Shown: piece after piece, positions 1-8,399 of the stretch
Layout: each line of letters starts with the position of its first letter
Position numbering within the stretch: position 1 is the stretch's first letter
NCBI RefSeq assembly: GCF_002295115.1
Contig: NZ_NSFV01000004.1
Location: forward strand, 124,001-188,000
Direction: 5' to 3'
Length of the DNA: 64,000 nt
Source: Mesorhizobium sp. WSM4311
Lineage (GTDB): Bacteria; Pseudomonadota; Alphaproteobacteria; Rhizobiales; Rhizobiaceae
Translations under genes and position numbers: made by a program
The notes under the pieces: model-generated
The model's database searches: none
What the model was told of the DNA's origin: nothing
The model's input: the letters and a program-made list of their open reading frames with translations, nothing else

Positions 1-1111
1 CGTCGACATCGAGGGCTTCCATGAACAGCGCCGAGCGCTCGACGAATTCCTTCTGGCGGCGCTCGGATTCCTCGGCCTCGGTCAGGATGTCGATATCCCA
101 GCCGGTGAGCTGCGAGGCGAGACGCACGTTCTGGCCGCGGCGGCCGATGGCCAGCGACAGCTGATCGTCGGGAACCACCACTTCGATACGCTCGGCATCC
201 TCGTCGAGCACGACCTTGGCGACTTCCGCCGGCTGCAGCGCATTGACGATGAAGGAGGCGGCCGAGGGCGACCACGGAATGATGTCGATCTTCTCACCCT
301 GCAATTCGCCGACGACGGCCTGGACACGGCTGCCGCGCATACCGACGCAGGCGCCGACCGGATCGATCGAACTATCACGCGAGATGACGGCGATCTTGGC
401 GCGCGAGCCCGGGTCGCGGGCGACCGACTTGATCTCGATGATGCCGTCATAGATTTCCGGCACTTCCATGGTGAACAACTTGGCCATGAACTGCGGATGC
501 GTACGCGACAGGAAGATCTGCGGGCCGCGCTGCTCGCGGCGCACGTCGTAGACATAGGCGCGGACGCGGTCGCCATATTTGTAGTTTTCGCGCGGAATGA
601 GCTCGTCGCGGCGGATGATCGCCTCGCCACGGCCGAGATCGACGATGACATTGCCATATTCGACACGCTTGACGGTGCCGTTGACGATCTCGCCGATGCG
701 GTCCTTGTATTCGTCATACTGGCGGTCGCGCTCGGCCTCGCGCACCTTCTGCACGATGACCTGCTTGGCGGACTGCGCGGCGATGCGGCCGAAATCCATC
801 GGCGGCAGCTGTTCGGCGATGAAGTCGCCGAGCTGCGCGTCGGGATTGCGCTCGCGAGCCGAGGAAATGGCGATCTGGGTGGCGTAGTCGTCGACCTTTT
901 CGACCACTTCCATCAGCCGCTGCAGCTTCATTTCGCCGGTGTTCGGGTTGATGTCGGCGCGGATGTTGGTCTCCTGGCCGTAACGCGAACGCGCCGCCTT
1001 CTGGATCGCATCGGCCATGGCGGCGATGACGATCGACTTGTCGATCGACTTTTCACGCGCGACCGCGTCGGCAATCTGCAGCAGTTCAAGTCTATTGGCG
1101 CTTACAACCAT
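1..1111 (-). CDS. nusA: Transcription termination/antitermination factor NusA (3' end cut by the window edge)
   Basis: RNA-polymerase-binding elongation factor that modulates pausing, intrinsic and Rho termination and rRNA antitermination. The visible 370 residues start [18 protein letters not shown] and hold the N-terminal RNAP-binding domain (about 1-130), an S1 domain (about 135-200, around [17 protein letters not shown]) and the tandem KH region (about 225-345, with [13 protein letters not shown] and [14 protein letters not shown]). The reading frame is open to base 1, so the acidic C-terminal part lies outside. The ATG at 1111 is preceded by a purine-rich stretch (GGGAGAAAAAAC). It lies 49 bp after rimP in the usual rimP-nusA(-infB) operon, so it is probably driven by the promoter at 1904-1932 and subject to the leader attenuator. 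Confidence 0.97.
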   Translation of the reverse strand, partial: MVVSANRLELLQIADAVAREKSIDKSIVIAAMADAIQKAARSRYGQETNIRADINPNTGEMKLQRLMEVVEKVDDYATQIAISSARERNPDAQLGDFIAEQLPPMDFGRIAAQSAKQVIVQKVREAERDRQYDEYKDRIGEIVNGTVKRVEYGNVIVDLGRGEAIIRRDELIPRENYKYGDRVRAYVYDVRREQRGPQIFLSRTHPQFMAKLFTMEVPEIYDGIIEIKSVARDPGSRAKIAVISRDSSIDPVGACVGMRGSRVQAVVGELQGEKIDIIPWSPSAASFIVNALQPAEVAKVVLDEDAERIEVVVPDDQLSLAIGRRGQNVRLASQLTGWDIDILTEAEESERRQKEFVERSALFMEALDVD

Positions 1112-1160
1112 GTTTTTTCTCCCGAGCCTGTTTGCCGGACTTTTGGGCCCGGCAGCTCAA

Positions 1161-1808
1161 TCAACTTTCCTGTTCGTGTTCTTCCGTGGCGTCCGCTTCC
1201 GCGCCCTCGGGCGCGTCGTCATCCGGTTCGCCGCGGCGTTTCTTGGCTTCCTTGCGCGCCCTGTTGTCCTTCGACAACGCGTCGCGGATGAGATCGTCGG
1301 TCAGGATCAGCCGGGTTTCGGCAATGGCGTCGTAAGGCACACGCACCGTCGGTTCCTCGCCATAGGCCGCCTTGTCGCGCTCGATCAGCACGTCGTTCTC
1401 ACCGGCCTCGGCGATCTTGCCCTTGAAGCGCTTGCGATCCGCGACGATGACCGATGTTTCCATCTTCACCAGATGACCGGTCCAGGTCACGAAATCGGAT
1501 TTGCGCACCAACGGCCGGTCGATGCCGGGCGAAGAGACTTCGAGATGATAGGCCTTTTCGATCGGATCATCGACGTCGAGCGCCGGCGACACCGCGCGGC
1601 TGACCTCTTCGCAATCCTCGACGGTCATGGTGCCGTCCTCGCGTTCGGCCATGATCTGCAGCGTCAGTCCGTTCTGGCCGGACAGATGCACCCGCACGAG
1701 GCGAAAGCCGATGCCGCGCAGCACCGGCTGAACGATCAGCGCAATGCGCGCATCGATGCCGCTTTCGCGGATGATGCGGTCGTCACCTTCGCTTGCCGTT
1801 GCAGTCAT
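1161..1808 (-). CDS. rimP: Ribosome maturation factor RimP
   Basis: Cytoplasmic factor needed for 30S subunit maturation (16S 3' domain assembly). 215 residues. The N-terminal alpha/beta domain carries the family signature around residues 30-100 ([34 protein letters not shown]). The SH3-like C-terminal domain follows ([16 protein letters not shown]). An acidic, charged tail of about 35 residues ([22 protein letters not shown]) makes it longer than the E. coli protein, as is common in Rhizobiales. ATG at 1808 was chosen over an in-frame TTG one codon upstream; CAGG lies 6 nt before the ATG. It is first in the rimP-nusA transcript behind a roughly 90-nt leader with an intrinsic-terminator hairpin. 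Confidence 0.97.
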   Translation of the reverse strand: MTATASEGDDRIIRESGIDARIALIVQPVLRGIGFRLVRVHLSGQNGLTLQIMAEREDGTMTVEDCEEVSRAVSPALDVDDPIEKAYHLEVSSPGIDRPLVRKSDFVTWTGHLVKMETSVIVADRKRFKGKIAEAGENDVLIERDKAAYGEEPTVRVPYDAIAETRLILTDDLIRDALSKDNRARKEAKKRRGEPDDDAPEGAEADATEEHEQES

Positions 1809-1841
1809 CAAGTACCTGTCGTTTCGAACCTATCGGCAGGT

Positions 1842-1876
1842 AATAAAAAAGAGCGGGACCGGGTGGACCCACTCTT
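1842..1876 (-). terminator. Intrinsic terminator/attenuator in the rimP leader
   Basis: Read on the minus strand, AAGAGTGGG and CCCGCTCTT (arms 1868-1876 and 1849-1857) form a 9-bp stem with one G-U pair and a 10-nt loop, followed directly by a run of six or more U. It lies between a good promoter (1904-1932) and the rimP start (1808), so it would cut the operon's own leader rather than an upstream gene. A second potential stem follows (CCTGCCG with CGACAGG, about 1813-1840), next to the rimP ribosome-binding site. Computational surveys of premature terminators have described a rimP leader family in Rhizobiales. I infer this is a member. Confidence 0.75.
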
Positions 1877-1903
1877 CGTCATACCGACCAAGAATTTGAG
1901 GTT

Positions 1904-1932
1904 GATATAAACGAACATGGCCTGTGTTTCAA
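1904..1932 (-). promoter_or_regulatory. Sigma70-type promoter of the rimP-nusA operon
   Basis: On the minus strand TTGAAA (1927-1932) is separated by exactly 17 bp from TATATC (1904-1909). Transcription would start near 1897, giving a leader of about 90 nt that contains the attenuator hairpin at 1842-1876. Spacing and both hexamers fit the vegetative consensus well. There is no experimental support. Confidence 0.65.
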
Positions 1933-2094
1933 GCCCGCCGTGCCGAACCGGCAAAAGGGCTGACAGCGTCAGCATTGCTCCAGGCGCATGGCCACCATGC
2001 GCCAATCCCCCTGTGAGAGCCGGCGGAGCGCTCTTATTTGTTAGCCACGACACGAACAGAAGAGGCGCGCGGTGGCGCGCGAAAGGACAAGATC

Positions 2095-2259
2095 ATGAGC
2101 AATCGCAGACTGTTTTCCGCCTTGGGCGAGATCTTCACCGCATTCGGCGGCGCCGTTGCAGCGTCACGCTCGGTGGAAGCCGGGCGCAAGCCTCGCGCCG
2201 ACGATTTGCGCAAGCTCGGCATGGATCCGGCCATCTTCAACAGAATCGGCCGTTTCTGA
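2095..2259 (+). CDS. Small basic protein of unknown function (54 aa)
   Basis: A 54-residue ORF starting MSNRRLFSALGEIFTAFG and ending RKLGMDPAIFNRIGRF. The start is well supported: AAAGGACAAGATC precedes the ATG. It has no signal peptide or clear membrane helix. A short hydrophobic N-terminal helix is followed by an Arg/Lys-rich segment and a C-terminal D-L-R-K-L-G-M-D motif, loosely like the C-terminal helix of small DUF1127-type proteins, though I do not assign it to that family. It is transcribed divergently from rimP and convergently with trmB (20 bp to its stop). A GCGCGC-GGTG-GCGCGC hairpin lies about 25 bp upstream of the start. Real-gene status rests on the RBS, the strand change and the gap it fills. 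Confidence 0.6.
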   Translation: MSNRRLFSALGEIFTAFGGAVAASRSVEAGRKPRADDLRKLGMDPAIFNRIGRF

Positions 2260-2279
2260 AAATCTGGCGAGGGGCGCGC

Positions 2280-2981
2280 CTATTTCCTGACAAAGGTCAG
2301 ATAGGCAGGCCGCCGGCCCTCGCGAACGGCCTTCGCCTCGTAACGCGTGCCTGGCCAGCCCTCATAGGGGCGATGCCAGTCGGCGGCTTCGGCCGCCTGC
2401 CATGCGAAGGCGCCATGCGCCCGGCAATGCAGCAAGGTCCAGTTCACATAGGTGTCGATATCGGACGCGAAGCGGAATTTTGAGCCCGGTTTCAAGACCC
2501 GCGCGAAACGCTCGAGATTGACCGGACTGACGAAACGCCGCTTCCAGTGCTTCTTTTTCGGCCATGGATCTGGATAGAGAAGATCGATGCCGTCGAGCGA
2601 GGCCGGCGGCAGCCAGTCGAGCAGCCGGGTGGCGTCATCGTCATGGACCCGCAAATTGGCCAGCGGCGTTGCCCGCACCGCCATCATCATCTTGGCCATG
2701 CCGTTGACGAAGGGCTCGACACCGATGAAGCCTGTTGTCGGCGCCTCGATGGCGCGGTGCAGAAGATGTTCGCCGCCGCCAAAGCCGATCTCGAGCCTGA
2801 CGGCCGAAACGTCACTTTCAAACAGAGTGCGCAGATCCGACGGCGCATCAGCCGTCAGATCGAGCCGGTAGGCGCCAAGCCCGCTTTCCAGGGCCGCCGC
2901 CTGCTGCGGACGGACGGGCTTGCCGCGCCGACGACCGAAAAAGGCTTCGGTCGTACGGCTTGGCCTGTCTTGCGGGCTCAT
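2280..2981 (-). CDS. trmB: tRNA (guanine-N7-)-methyltransferase TrmB
   Basis: Makes m7G46 in the tRNA variable loop using S-adenosylmethionine. 233 residues, normal length. The SAM-binding glycine loop [11 protein letters not shown] is at about residues 63-73, and the family signature [18 protein letters not shown] at about 133-150. A basic N-terminal extension (RRRGKPVRP) is typical of rhizobial members. ATG at 2981. It follows metK by 26 bp on the same strand, so the SAM synthase and a SAM-using tRNA methylase are probably co-transcribed. It converges with the small ORF at 2095-2259. Confidence 0.96.
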   Translation of the reverse strand: MSPQDRPSRTTEAFFGRRRGKPVRPQQAAALESGLGAYRLDLTADAPSDLRTLFESDVSAVRLEIGFGGGEHLLHRAIEAPTTGFIGVEPFVNGMAKMMMAVRATPLANLRVHDDDATRLLDWLPPASLDGIDLLYPDPWPKKKHWKRRFVSPVNLERFARVLKPGSKFRFASDIDTYVNWTLLHCRAHGAFAWQAAEAADWHRPYEGWPGTRYEAKAVREGRRPAYLTFVRK

Positions 2982-3007
2982 CTGGCGGCGCAGGTCTGTC
3001 GCAGCGT

Positions 3008-4273
3008 TCAGGCCGCGACAGCATCCTTGAGCGCCTTGGCGAGATCGGTCTTTTCCCAGGAGAAAGACCCGTCGCGGCCGGCCTTGCGGCCGAAATGGCC
3101 GTAGGACGACGTCTTGGCATAGATCGGCTTGTTGAGGTCGAGGTGGCGGCGGATGCCCGACGGTGACAGGTCCATCACCGTGCGCAGCGCATCCTCGAGC
3201 CTCGCCTCGTCGACCTTGCCGGTGCCGTGCAGGTCGACATAGACCGACAGAGGCTGGGCGACGCCGATGGCGTAGGAAAGCTGGATGGTGCAGCGGTCGG
3301 CAAGCTTCGCCGCCACGACATTCTTGGCGAGATAGCGCGCTGCATAGGCTGCCGAACGGTCGACCTTGGTCGTGTCCTTGCCCGAGAAGGCGCCGCCGCC
3401 ATGCGGTGCCGCGCCACCATAAGTGTCGACGATGATCTTGCGGCCGGTGAGGCCGGCGTCACCGTCCGGGCCGCCGATGACAAACTTGCCGGTCGGGTTG
3501 ATGTACCACATGCAATCGTCGGCGATCTTGAGCTCGCCAAGCGCCTCGCGGATGTAGGGTTCGACGACCTTTCGGACCTTCTTGGAGTCCCACGTCGCGT
3601 CGAGATGCTGGGTCGACAGCACGATCTGCGTTGCCTCGGCGGCCTTGCCGTCGACGTAGCGGACGGTGACCTGGCTCTTGGCGTCCGGGCCGAGCTTGCC
3701 GGCCTCGCCGTTGTTTTGGTGGCGGGCGGCGGCCAGCAGTTCGAGGATCTTGTGGCTATAGTAGATCGGCGCCGGCATCAGGTCCGGCGTCTCGCGGCAG
3801 GCATAGCCGAACATGATGCCCTGATCGCCCGCACCTTCCTCGCCCTGGCGGTCGGCGGCGTTGTCGACGCCCTGGCCGATGTCGGGCGACTGGCCGTGCA
3901 GCAGAACCTCGATCTTGGCCGTCTTCCAGTGGAACCCGGCCTGCTCGTAGCCGATCTCTCGGATCGCCTTGCGGGCGACGGATTTGAATTTTGCCGGATT
4001 CACCACCGGGTGGCCCGCGGCGTCCTTGAGGATGTTGCCAGCCTTGTCCTTCTTCAGCAGCGTCTCGGGAACGCGCACTTCGCCGGCGATGACGACGCGG
4101 TTGGTGGTCGCGAGCGTCTCGCAGGCGACACGGACTTTCCATGGGTCCATGCCGGTCTTTTTGGCCTCACGGTAGACCAGATCGACAATCTCGTCGGAGA
4201 TCCGGTCACAGACTTTGTCGGGATGGCCCTCGGCAACGGATTCCGAGGTAAAGAAGTAGTTCTGCCGCGTCAC
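3008..4273 (-). CDS. metK: S-adenosylmethionine synthetase MetK
   Basis: Forms S-adenosylmethionine from methionine and ATP in the cytosol. 421 residues. Motifs: GHPDKVCD near the N-terminus ([14 protein letters not shown]), the ATP-binding [13 protein letters not shown] segment near residue 130, and the glycine-rich [16 protein letters not shown] loop near residue 285. It starts at GTG (4273), with GAGGGG 7 nt upstream. The next in-frame methionine would remove conserved N-terminal sequence. A promoter candidate lies at 4326-4355, and a hairpin followed by five U sits between promoter and start. Followed by trmB. Confidence 0.98.
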   Translation of the reverse strand: MTRQNYFFTSESVAEGHPDKVCDRISDEIVDLVYREAKKTGMDPWKVRVACETLATTNRVVIAGEVRVPETLLKKDKAGNILKDAAGHPVVNPAKFKSVARKAIREIGYEQAGFHWKTAKIEVLLHGQSPDIGQGVDNAADRQGEEGAGDQGIMFGYACRETPDLMPAPIYYSHKILELLAAARHQNNGEAGKLGPDAKSQVTVRYVDGKAAEATQIVLSTQHLDATWDSKKVRKVVEPYIREALGELKIADDCMWYINPTGKFVIGGPDGDAGLTGRKIIVDTYGGAAPHGGGAFSGKDTTKVDRSAAYAARYLAKNVVAAKLADRCTIQLSYAIGVAQPLSVYVDLHGTGKVDEARLEDALRTVMDLSPSGIRRHLDLNKPIYAKTSSYGHFGRKAGRDGSFSWEKTDLAKALKDAVAA

Positions 4274-4288
4274 GGGTGTCCCCTCTTG

Positions 4289-4312
4289 AAAAACGATCGG
4301 CAGGCTGCCGAT
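4289..4312 (-). terminator. Hairpin plus U-tract in the short metK leader
   Basis: On the minus strand ATCGGCA and TGCCGAT form a 7-bp stem with a 3-nt loop, then CG and UUUUU. If the promoter at 4326-4355 is used, this lies inside a roughly 50-nt metK leader and ends about 15 nt before the GTG. It could be a terminator for upstream read-through or a leader element that modulates metK. No known SAM riboswitch architecture fits into so short a leader. Confidence 0.5.
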
Positions 4313-4325
4313 TTTGGCGCGCCAC

Positions 4326-4355
4326 GTGTTAGCGGGGCAAAGCGTCGCTCGTCAA
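4326..4355 (-). promoter_or_regulatory. Candidate sigma70 promoter of metK-trmB
   Basis: Minus strand TTGACG (4350-4355), 18-bp spacer, TAACAC (4326-4331). It lies about 53 bp upstream of the metK start, between the praR 3' hairpin and the metK leader hairpin. The -35 is strong and the -10 moderate. Confidence 0.5.
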
Positions 4356-4403
4356 GCGTTGCCGCCATGCTGGCACGACTGTCGATGTCGATATCTTGTG
4401 CCA

Positions 4404-4423
4404 CCGGCGGCGAATGCCGCCGG
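4404..4423 (-). terminator. GC-rich hairpin after the Xre regulator gene
   Basis: Perfect 8-bp stem CCGGCGGC/GCCGCCGG with a 4-nt loop, beginning 18 bp after the regulator stop codon. There is no U-tract, so it is more likely an mRNA 3'-end stabiliser or Rho-associated structure than a strong intrinsic terminator. Confidence 0.45.
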
Positions 4424-4441
4424 TTCGAGGTGTATCGAGGG

Positions 4442-4861
4442 TCAGTCGAGATCTTCGGCGGCGAGCGACTTCACCAGGTCGATGATCCTGCGGCGGACCT
4501 TGACGTCGGCGATCTTGACGAAGGCCCGGTTGAGCTGAAGGCCTTCGGGACTGCCGCAGAATTCGACGGCGAAAGCCATCGACGCATCCTCGGAAAAGCC
4601 GCGGCCGGCCGCCGCCTCCTGGCCCGGCGCATCCTCGAAGAAGAAGGCGACGGGCACGCCGAGTATCGAGGCTATCGCCTGCAGCCGGCTGGCGCCGACG
4701 CGGTTGGTGCCCTTTTCATATTTCTGGATCTGTTGAAATGTGATGCCGAGATTTTCGCCCAGCTTTTCCTGGCTCATTCCGAGCATGTTGCGGCGAAGCC
4801 GGATGCGGCTTCCAACGTGAATGTCTATGGGATTGGGTTTCTTCTTGTTTTCTTCTGTCAT
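4442..4861 (-). CDS. praR: Xre-family transcriptional regulator of the PraR/PhrR type
   Basis: DNA-binding regulator, 139 residues. The helix-turn-helix spans about residues 16-72 (IRLRRNMLGMSQEKLGENLGI, then FQQIQKYEKGTNRV), followed by a C-terminal region used in this family for oligomerisation (VKVRRRIIDLVKSLAAEDLD). ATG at 4861 is chosen because GAGGAAAAA precedes it; an upstream in-frame extension of 24 residues lacks family character. It sits between lnt and metK. phrR of Sinorhizobium medicae is adjacent to actA/lnt, and the homologous PraR controls attachment, biofilm and quorum-sensing genes in Rhizobium and reb genes in Azorhizobium. The symbol is assigned from sequence type and synteny. 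The leader of about 110 nt has a perfect GCCGAA/TTCGGC hairpin close to the RBS. Confidence 0.85.
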   Translation of the reverse strand: MTEENKKKPNPIDIHVGSRIRLRRNMLGMSQEKLGENLGITFQQIQKYEKGTNRVGASRLQAIASILGVPVAFFFEDAPGQEAAAGRGFSEDASMAFAVEFCGSPEGLQLNRAFVKIADVKVRRRIIDLVKSLAAEDLD

Positions 4862-4973
4862 TTTTTCCTCGCCGAATTTTTTCGGCTTTGTGATTTTTTC
4901 CCGCCCAAAAAAAGCCGGAGGCGACTGCCCCAACAGACCGATCCACCGACTTCGAGAAATTTTCAGGCGATAC

Positions 4974-5003
4974 AGTATGAGTTTCTAATGTGTCGACTGT
5001 CAA
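4974..5003 (-). promoter_or_regulatory. Candidate promoter of the Xre regulator, overlapping the end of lnt
   Basis: Minus strand TTGACA (4998-5003) with an 18-bp spacer to CATACT (4974-4979). The perfect -35 overlaps the lnt stop codon, so the regulator can be transcribed independently of lnt. Confidence 0.5.
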
Positions 5004-6592
5004 TTCACCCGTAGCCTTTGCCTTACGCTCAACAGCGCTCCCCCGAGCGCAAACAGCAACATGATCAGCATTCCGTTAATGCGCCTCTGGCCCGAGGAAA
5101 TGACCGTCTGTCCGGCAATCGGCACCTTCACATCGATGGCTCCGCGCGCGTCGATGCCCAGTGCATCGACGATGCGTCCGTGTGGATCGACGACGGCCGA
5201 GATGCCGTTGTTGGCAGCACGCAGCAAGGGCAATCCGTTCTCCACCGCGCGAATCTGGGCCTGCCTGAAATGCTGATACGGTCCCGGTGTGTCCCCGAAC
5301 CAGGCATCATTGGTAACGTTCACAATAAGCTGTGCTGACGTAGCGTCAACTGCCACAAGATCGGGAAAGATCACCTCGTAACAGATAAAAGGCAGGGCAC
5401 GGATGCCGCCCGGCAGTGTGATGGCGTGGCGCTCGTTGCCGGCAGCGAACGTCACCGGTCCGGCGACAAGCTGCGCGATGCCGAAACGGTTGAGCAGGTC
5501 GGCGAAAGGCAGGTACTCGCCGAACGGCACCAGATGGACCTTGTCGACGGCATCGACGATTTCGCCCCTGTCGTTGATCGCCACCACGGAATTGTAATAG
5601 CGGCTGTCAGTGCTGGCCGCCGAGCCGCCTTCCTCGCGAACGACGCCGGCGATCAGCATCTGGCCATCGGCCAGCATGTCGCCCAGCGCCGTCAACGCGT
5701 CGGGGCGCTCGGTGAAGAGGAACGGCACCGAGGTTTCCGGCCAAAGAATGAGCTGTGGCTTGGCGTGACCGGGGTCCGGCGCCTTGGCGGACAGGCCGAG
5801 CAAGGTGGCGAAGATACGGTCGCGCACCGAGGCATCCCATTTTTCACTGAGGTCGACGGCCGGTTGGACAATGCGGACATCGAGGCTGCGCTCCGCCGGT
5901 TTTTCAGGAGCGGCAAGCCGGATGTAGCCGAAACCGACATGGGCCGATGCAAGCAGGCCGAACAGCGCCGCACCCAGGCGCAGATGCCGGCGCGCCGCGA
6001 GCAGCGCCGGCAATGAAAAGAGGAACACGGCAAGCACGTTCATGCCGATCATGCCGGTCACCGACACGCTCTGCATGAGGAGAGGCACCGGCATTGCTGC
6101 GTAGCCTATGGCATTCCAGGGGAAACCGGTGAACAGGAAGCCGCGCAGCCACTCCATCAGCCCGAAGCCGAAGGCAAGGGCGGCGATGCGGCCGATATCG
6201 CTGCTCCACAGAAGCCGGGCGACCATCGTCGCGAAGCCGTAGAAAAAGGCGAGCGCGAAGGGAATGCCGACCACGGCGAAGGGCAGCGCCCAGGCAAAGT
6301 CGTCTGCCTCGACCAGCAACGCCGAGCCGATCCACCAGAGGCCGGCGAGGAAATAGCCGAAGCCGAACCACCAGCCGACGGCGAAGGCCGGCCGCAAGCG
6401 TCTGAAAAGGCTGCCTGAAGCTTCGCCGGTCGCGCCGTCGAGCAGCCAGACCAGCAGCGGAAACGAGATGAAGCAGGCAGCGAAGAAATCATAGGGCGCC
6501 TGGCCAAGCACCGCCAGCGCCCCGGCAAGAAAGGCCAGGAGCGCACGCCGCCAACCCCAAAGCAGAATTATCCGGCCGGTCAGGCGCTCCAT
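5000..6592 (-). CDS. lnt: Apolipoprotein N-acyltransferase Lnt
   Basis: Inner-membrane enzyme that adds the third acyl chain to lipoproteins. 530 residues: about six membrane helices in residues 10-225, then a periplasmic nitrilase-like domain (about 235-500) and a C-terminal helix. The catalytic triad is visible: Glu286 ([11 protein letters not shown]), Lys351 ([11 protein letters not shown]) and Cys404 ([10 protein letters not shown]). ATG at 6592 ([10 protein letters not shown]) is chosen; an upstream start would add a short non-conserved extension. Its Sinorhizobium medicae counterpart (ActA) is needed for acid tolerance and copper homeostasis. It starts the lnt-praR-metK segment. The repeat at 6688-6794 separates it from the VOC gene. 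Confidence 0.96.
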   Translation of the reverse strand: MERLTGRIILLWGWRRALLAFLAGALAVLGQAPYDFFAACFISFPLLVWLLDGATGEASGSLFRRLRPAFAVGWWFGFGYFLAGLWWIGSALLVEADDFAWALPFAVVGIPFALAFFYGFATMVARLLWSSDIGRIAALAFGFGLMEWLRGFLFTGFPWNAIGYAAMPVPLLMQSVSVTGMIGMNVLAVFLFSLPALLAARRHLRLGAALFGLLASAHVGFGYIRLAAPEKPAERSLDVRIVQPAVDLSEKWDASVRDRIFATLLGLSAKAPDPGHAKPQLILWPETSVPFLFTERPDALTALGDMLADGQMLIAGVVREEGGSAASTDSRYYNSVVAINDRGEIVDAVDKVHLVPFGEYLPFADLLNRFGIAQLVAGPVTFAAGNERHAITLPGGIRALPFICYEVIFPDLVAVDATSAQLIVNVTNDAWFGDTPGPYQHFRQAQIRAVENGLPLLRAANNGISAVVDPHGRIVDALGIDARGAIDVKVPIAGQTVISSGQRRINGMLIMLLFALGGALLSVRQRLRVN

Positions 6593-6687
6593 GCATACTT
6601 CCGAGTCGCGCGAATCAGGACGCAAGATTTATCAGGCCGCGGCCCGCGCTCCAAACGCCTGCCTGTCAGCCGCGATGATCCGATCGC

Positions 6688-6794
6688 GCTCTGGAGGGCG
6701 TCGCGTTGAAACGGATTCATGCGACGCGCTTTAGAGCTTTGTTTTTATGCATGTCGTTCTCCCAAACCGAGGTCACTTTTGGGGCGACATGCAT
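6688..6794. repeat. Composite palindromic intergenic repeat (Mesorhizobium RIME-like), copy 1
   Basis: Two adjacent palindromic units fill the gap between lnt and the VOC gene. Unit A (6688-6737) has imperfect arms around GCGTCGCG/CGACGCGC. Unit B (6747-6794) has perfect 10-bp arms ATGCATGTCG/CGACATGCAT around an inner CCCAAA/TTTTGGG pair, and it ends exactly inside the VOC stop codon. A degenerate relative of unit B occurs at 37351-37399. Elements of this look are very common between genes in Mesorhizobium genomes. A role as RNA hairpin or terminator is inferred. Confidence 0.75.
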
Positions 6795-7264
6795 TACCGG
6801 TGCCAGCCGTCGATGCGCAGGCCGCTCAGCCGCTCGGCCTCTTCGCGGGAAACGCAACGGATGGGCTGGGTGAAGGTCCAGACATGGCCCTCGCGATCGC
6901 GAGCCCGATACTGGCGTTCGCCGTAGAACTGGTCCGTCGGCTCCTGGATTATGTCGGCGCCGGCCGCCCGCGCCTTCTCGCAATGCGCCTCCAGGCCATC
7001 CCTGAGCCTGACATAGACCGACTGCGTGTTCTTGCCCGAGACCGAAGCCGGGCTCGCGACATAATCGCTCCATTCGGAATCGACGATGATGTAGCAGTCG
7101 CCGAACCGCATCTCGGCGTGGACGAGGTTGCCGTCGGCATCGCTCACCACCATGCTGCGCTCGAAGCCGAAAGCCGCTTCGAGCCACGCCAGCGCTGCGC
7201 GCGGATCTCTGTAGAAGACACCGGAACCCAGACTTGAATGCTTGAACGGGTCGTCCACCGTCAT
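6794..7264 (-). CDS. VOC/glyoxalase-superfamily protein (PhnB-like)
   Basis: 156 residues forming one beta-alpha-beta-beta-beta pair typical of the VOC (glyoxalase/bleomycin resistance) fold. Visible segments include FYRDPRAALAWLEAAFGFE, MRFGDCYIIVDSEW, QSVYVRLRDGLEAHCEKARAAGAD, YGERQYRARDREGHVWTFTQP. The closing G-H-x-W-T-F motif is characteristic. Substrate is unknown. ATG at 7264 lies 13 bp after the corC stop, so it is probably the last gene of the miaB-phoH-ybeY-corC transcript. Its stop codon is formed by the end of the palindromic repeat at 6688-6794, which may supply its 3' hairpin. Confidence 0.85.
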   Translation of the reverse strand: MTVDDPFKHSSLGSGVFYRDPRAALAWLEAAFGFERSMVVSDADGNLVHAEMRFGDCYIIVDSEWSDYVASPASVSGKNTQSVYVRLRDGLEAHCEKARAAGADIIQEPTDQFYGERQYRARDREGHVWTFTQPIRCVSREEAERLSGLRIDGWHR

Positions 7265-7277
7265 CTGCAGCGGAAAC

Positions 7278-8372
7278 TCAAGCCTGTTCGGTGCGGGCCG
7301 TGGCGCGGCGACGGCGTTCGCCCTTCTGGCTTTGCACGATGCGCACGCGCTTGACGCGGCGCGGATCGGCATCGAGGACATGGAACTCGAAGCCCGGAAT
7401 GGCCTGCACCACCTCGCCGCGCGCCGGCACGCGGCCGAGCGTGTTGAAGATCATGCCGCCGATGGTGTCGACATATTCGCCATGTTCGCCGGCGGCGAAA
7501 TCCTCGCCGATCATCTTGGCGACCTCGTCGATCTCGGCCTTGCCGTCGACGATGAAGACACCGTCGCCGGCCTGGGTGATCATCGGCTCGTCGTCGTCAT
7601 GCTCGTCCTCGATGTCGCCGACGACCATTTCGACAATGTCCTCGAGCGAGACAAGCCCGTCCGTGCCGCCATACTCATCGATGACCAGCGCCATCTGCGT
7701 GCGCGTTGTCTGCATCCGGCCCATCAGGTCGGAAGCAAGCATCGAGGGCGGCACGAAAAGAACCTGGCGGATCAGATTGAGCTCGCCGATGGTGCGCGCG
7801 AGGTCGACCTGGGCAAGATCGAGCTGCGTGGCGACGGGCGTCTTCCTGGTCGTGCGCCCCTTCTTGACGCGCGCGAGCTTGGTGATGTGGGCCAGAACGT
7901 CGCGGATATGGACCATGCCGCGCGGGTCATCGAGCGTCTCGGAATAGACCGGCATGCGGGAATGGCCGGATTGTTCGAAGGTGCCCAGGAGATCGCCGAG
8001 TGTCGTGGTGATCTCGACCGCCTCGATATCGGCGCGCGGCACCATGACATCCTCGACGCGCACTTCACGCAGGCGCAGGATGTTGTTGAGCATGGCGCGC
8101 TCGCCGGGCGAGAAGGCGCCGGCATCGCTCGCCGTCTCGGCCAGAGCGTCGGCGATTTCCTCGCGCAGGCTGGTGCCATTACGTTGCCTGAACAGGCCCA
8201 AAACACGATCGAACAGGGAGGGTCCGGCAGGCGAAGGCTCGCTGGCTGCACTGCCGGCGCTGGCAGCACCAGAGGTAACGGTACTCGGACTTGATCCCTC
8301 TTCCGACGTATCGGAAGCCTTGGGCGCACTGCCGGCGTCAGGGCGGGCGGCAGTCTCTGGTTTGTCGTTCAT
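7278..8372 (-). CDS. corC: CorC/HlyC-type CBS-domain protein (hemolysin family, TlyC-like)
   Basis: 364 residues. A Ser/Pro/Ala-rich disordered N-terminus (1-50) is followed by a CBS pair (about 100-240: VEDVMVPRADIEAVE, HSRMPVYSETLDDPRGMVHIRDVL, MALVIDEYGGTDGLVSLEDIVE) and the CorC_HlyC domain (about 260-350, DGVFIVDGKAEIDEV to GFEFHVLDADPRRVKRVRI). It has no DUF21 membrane domain, so it is the short cytosolic form related to magnesium/cobalt efflux protein CorC rather than a transporter itself. ATG at 8372, 27 bp after ybeY. ybeY-corC-lnt proximity is conserved widely in proteobacteria, suggesting an envelope or RNA quality role. Confidence 0.9.
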   Translation of the reverse strand: MNDKPETAARPDAGSAPKASDTSEEGSSPSTVTSGAASAGSAASEPSPAGPSLFDRVLGLFRQRNGTSLREEIADALAETASDAGAFSPGERAMLNNILRLREVRVEDVMVPRADIEAVEITTTLGDLLGTFEQSGHSRMPVYSETLDDPRGMVHIRDVLAHITKLARVKKGRTTRKTPVATQLDLAQVDLARTIGELNLIRQVLFVPPSMLASDLMGRMQTTRTQMALVIDEYGGTDGLVSLEDIVEMVVGDIEDEHDDDEPMITQAGDGVFIVDGKAEIDEVAKMIGEDFAAGEHGEYVDTIGGMIFNTLGRVPARGEVVQAIPGFEFHVLDADPRRVKRVRIVQSQKGERRRRATARTEQA

Positions 8373-8399
8373 CGTCGTCCGGTCAATTGTCAGATGTAG

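Noticed and set aside
4274..4441. SAM riboswitch before metK
   Set aside because: I looked for SAM-I, SAM-II and SAM/SAH-type conserved cores and pseudoknot arms and saw none; the leader predicted from the promoter is only about 50 nt.
3227..5014. A 595-codon plus-strand frame over metK and the Xre regulator
   Set aside because: Both minus-strand genes are certain; the plus-strand product has no family features and no RBS.
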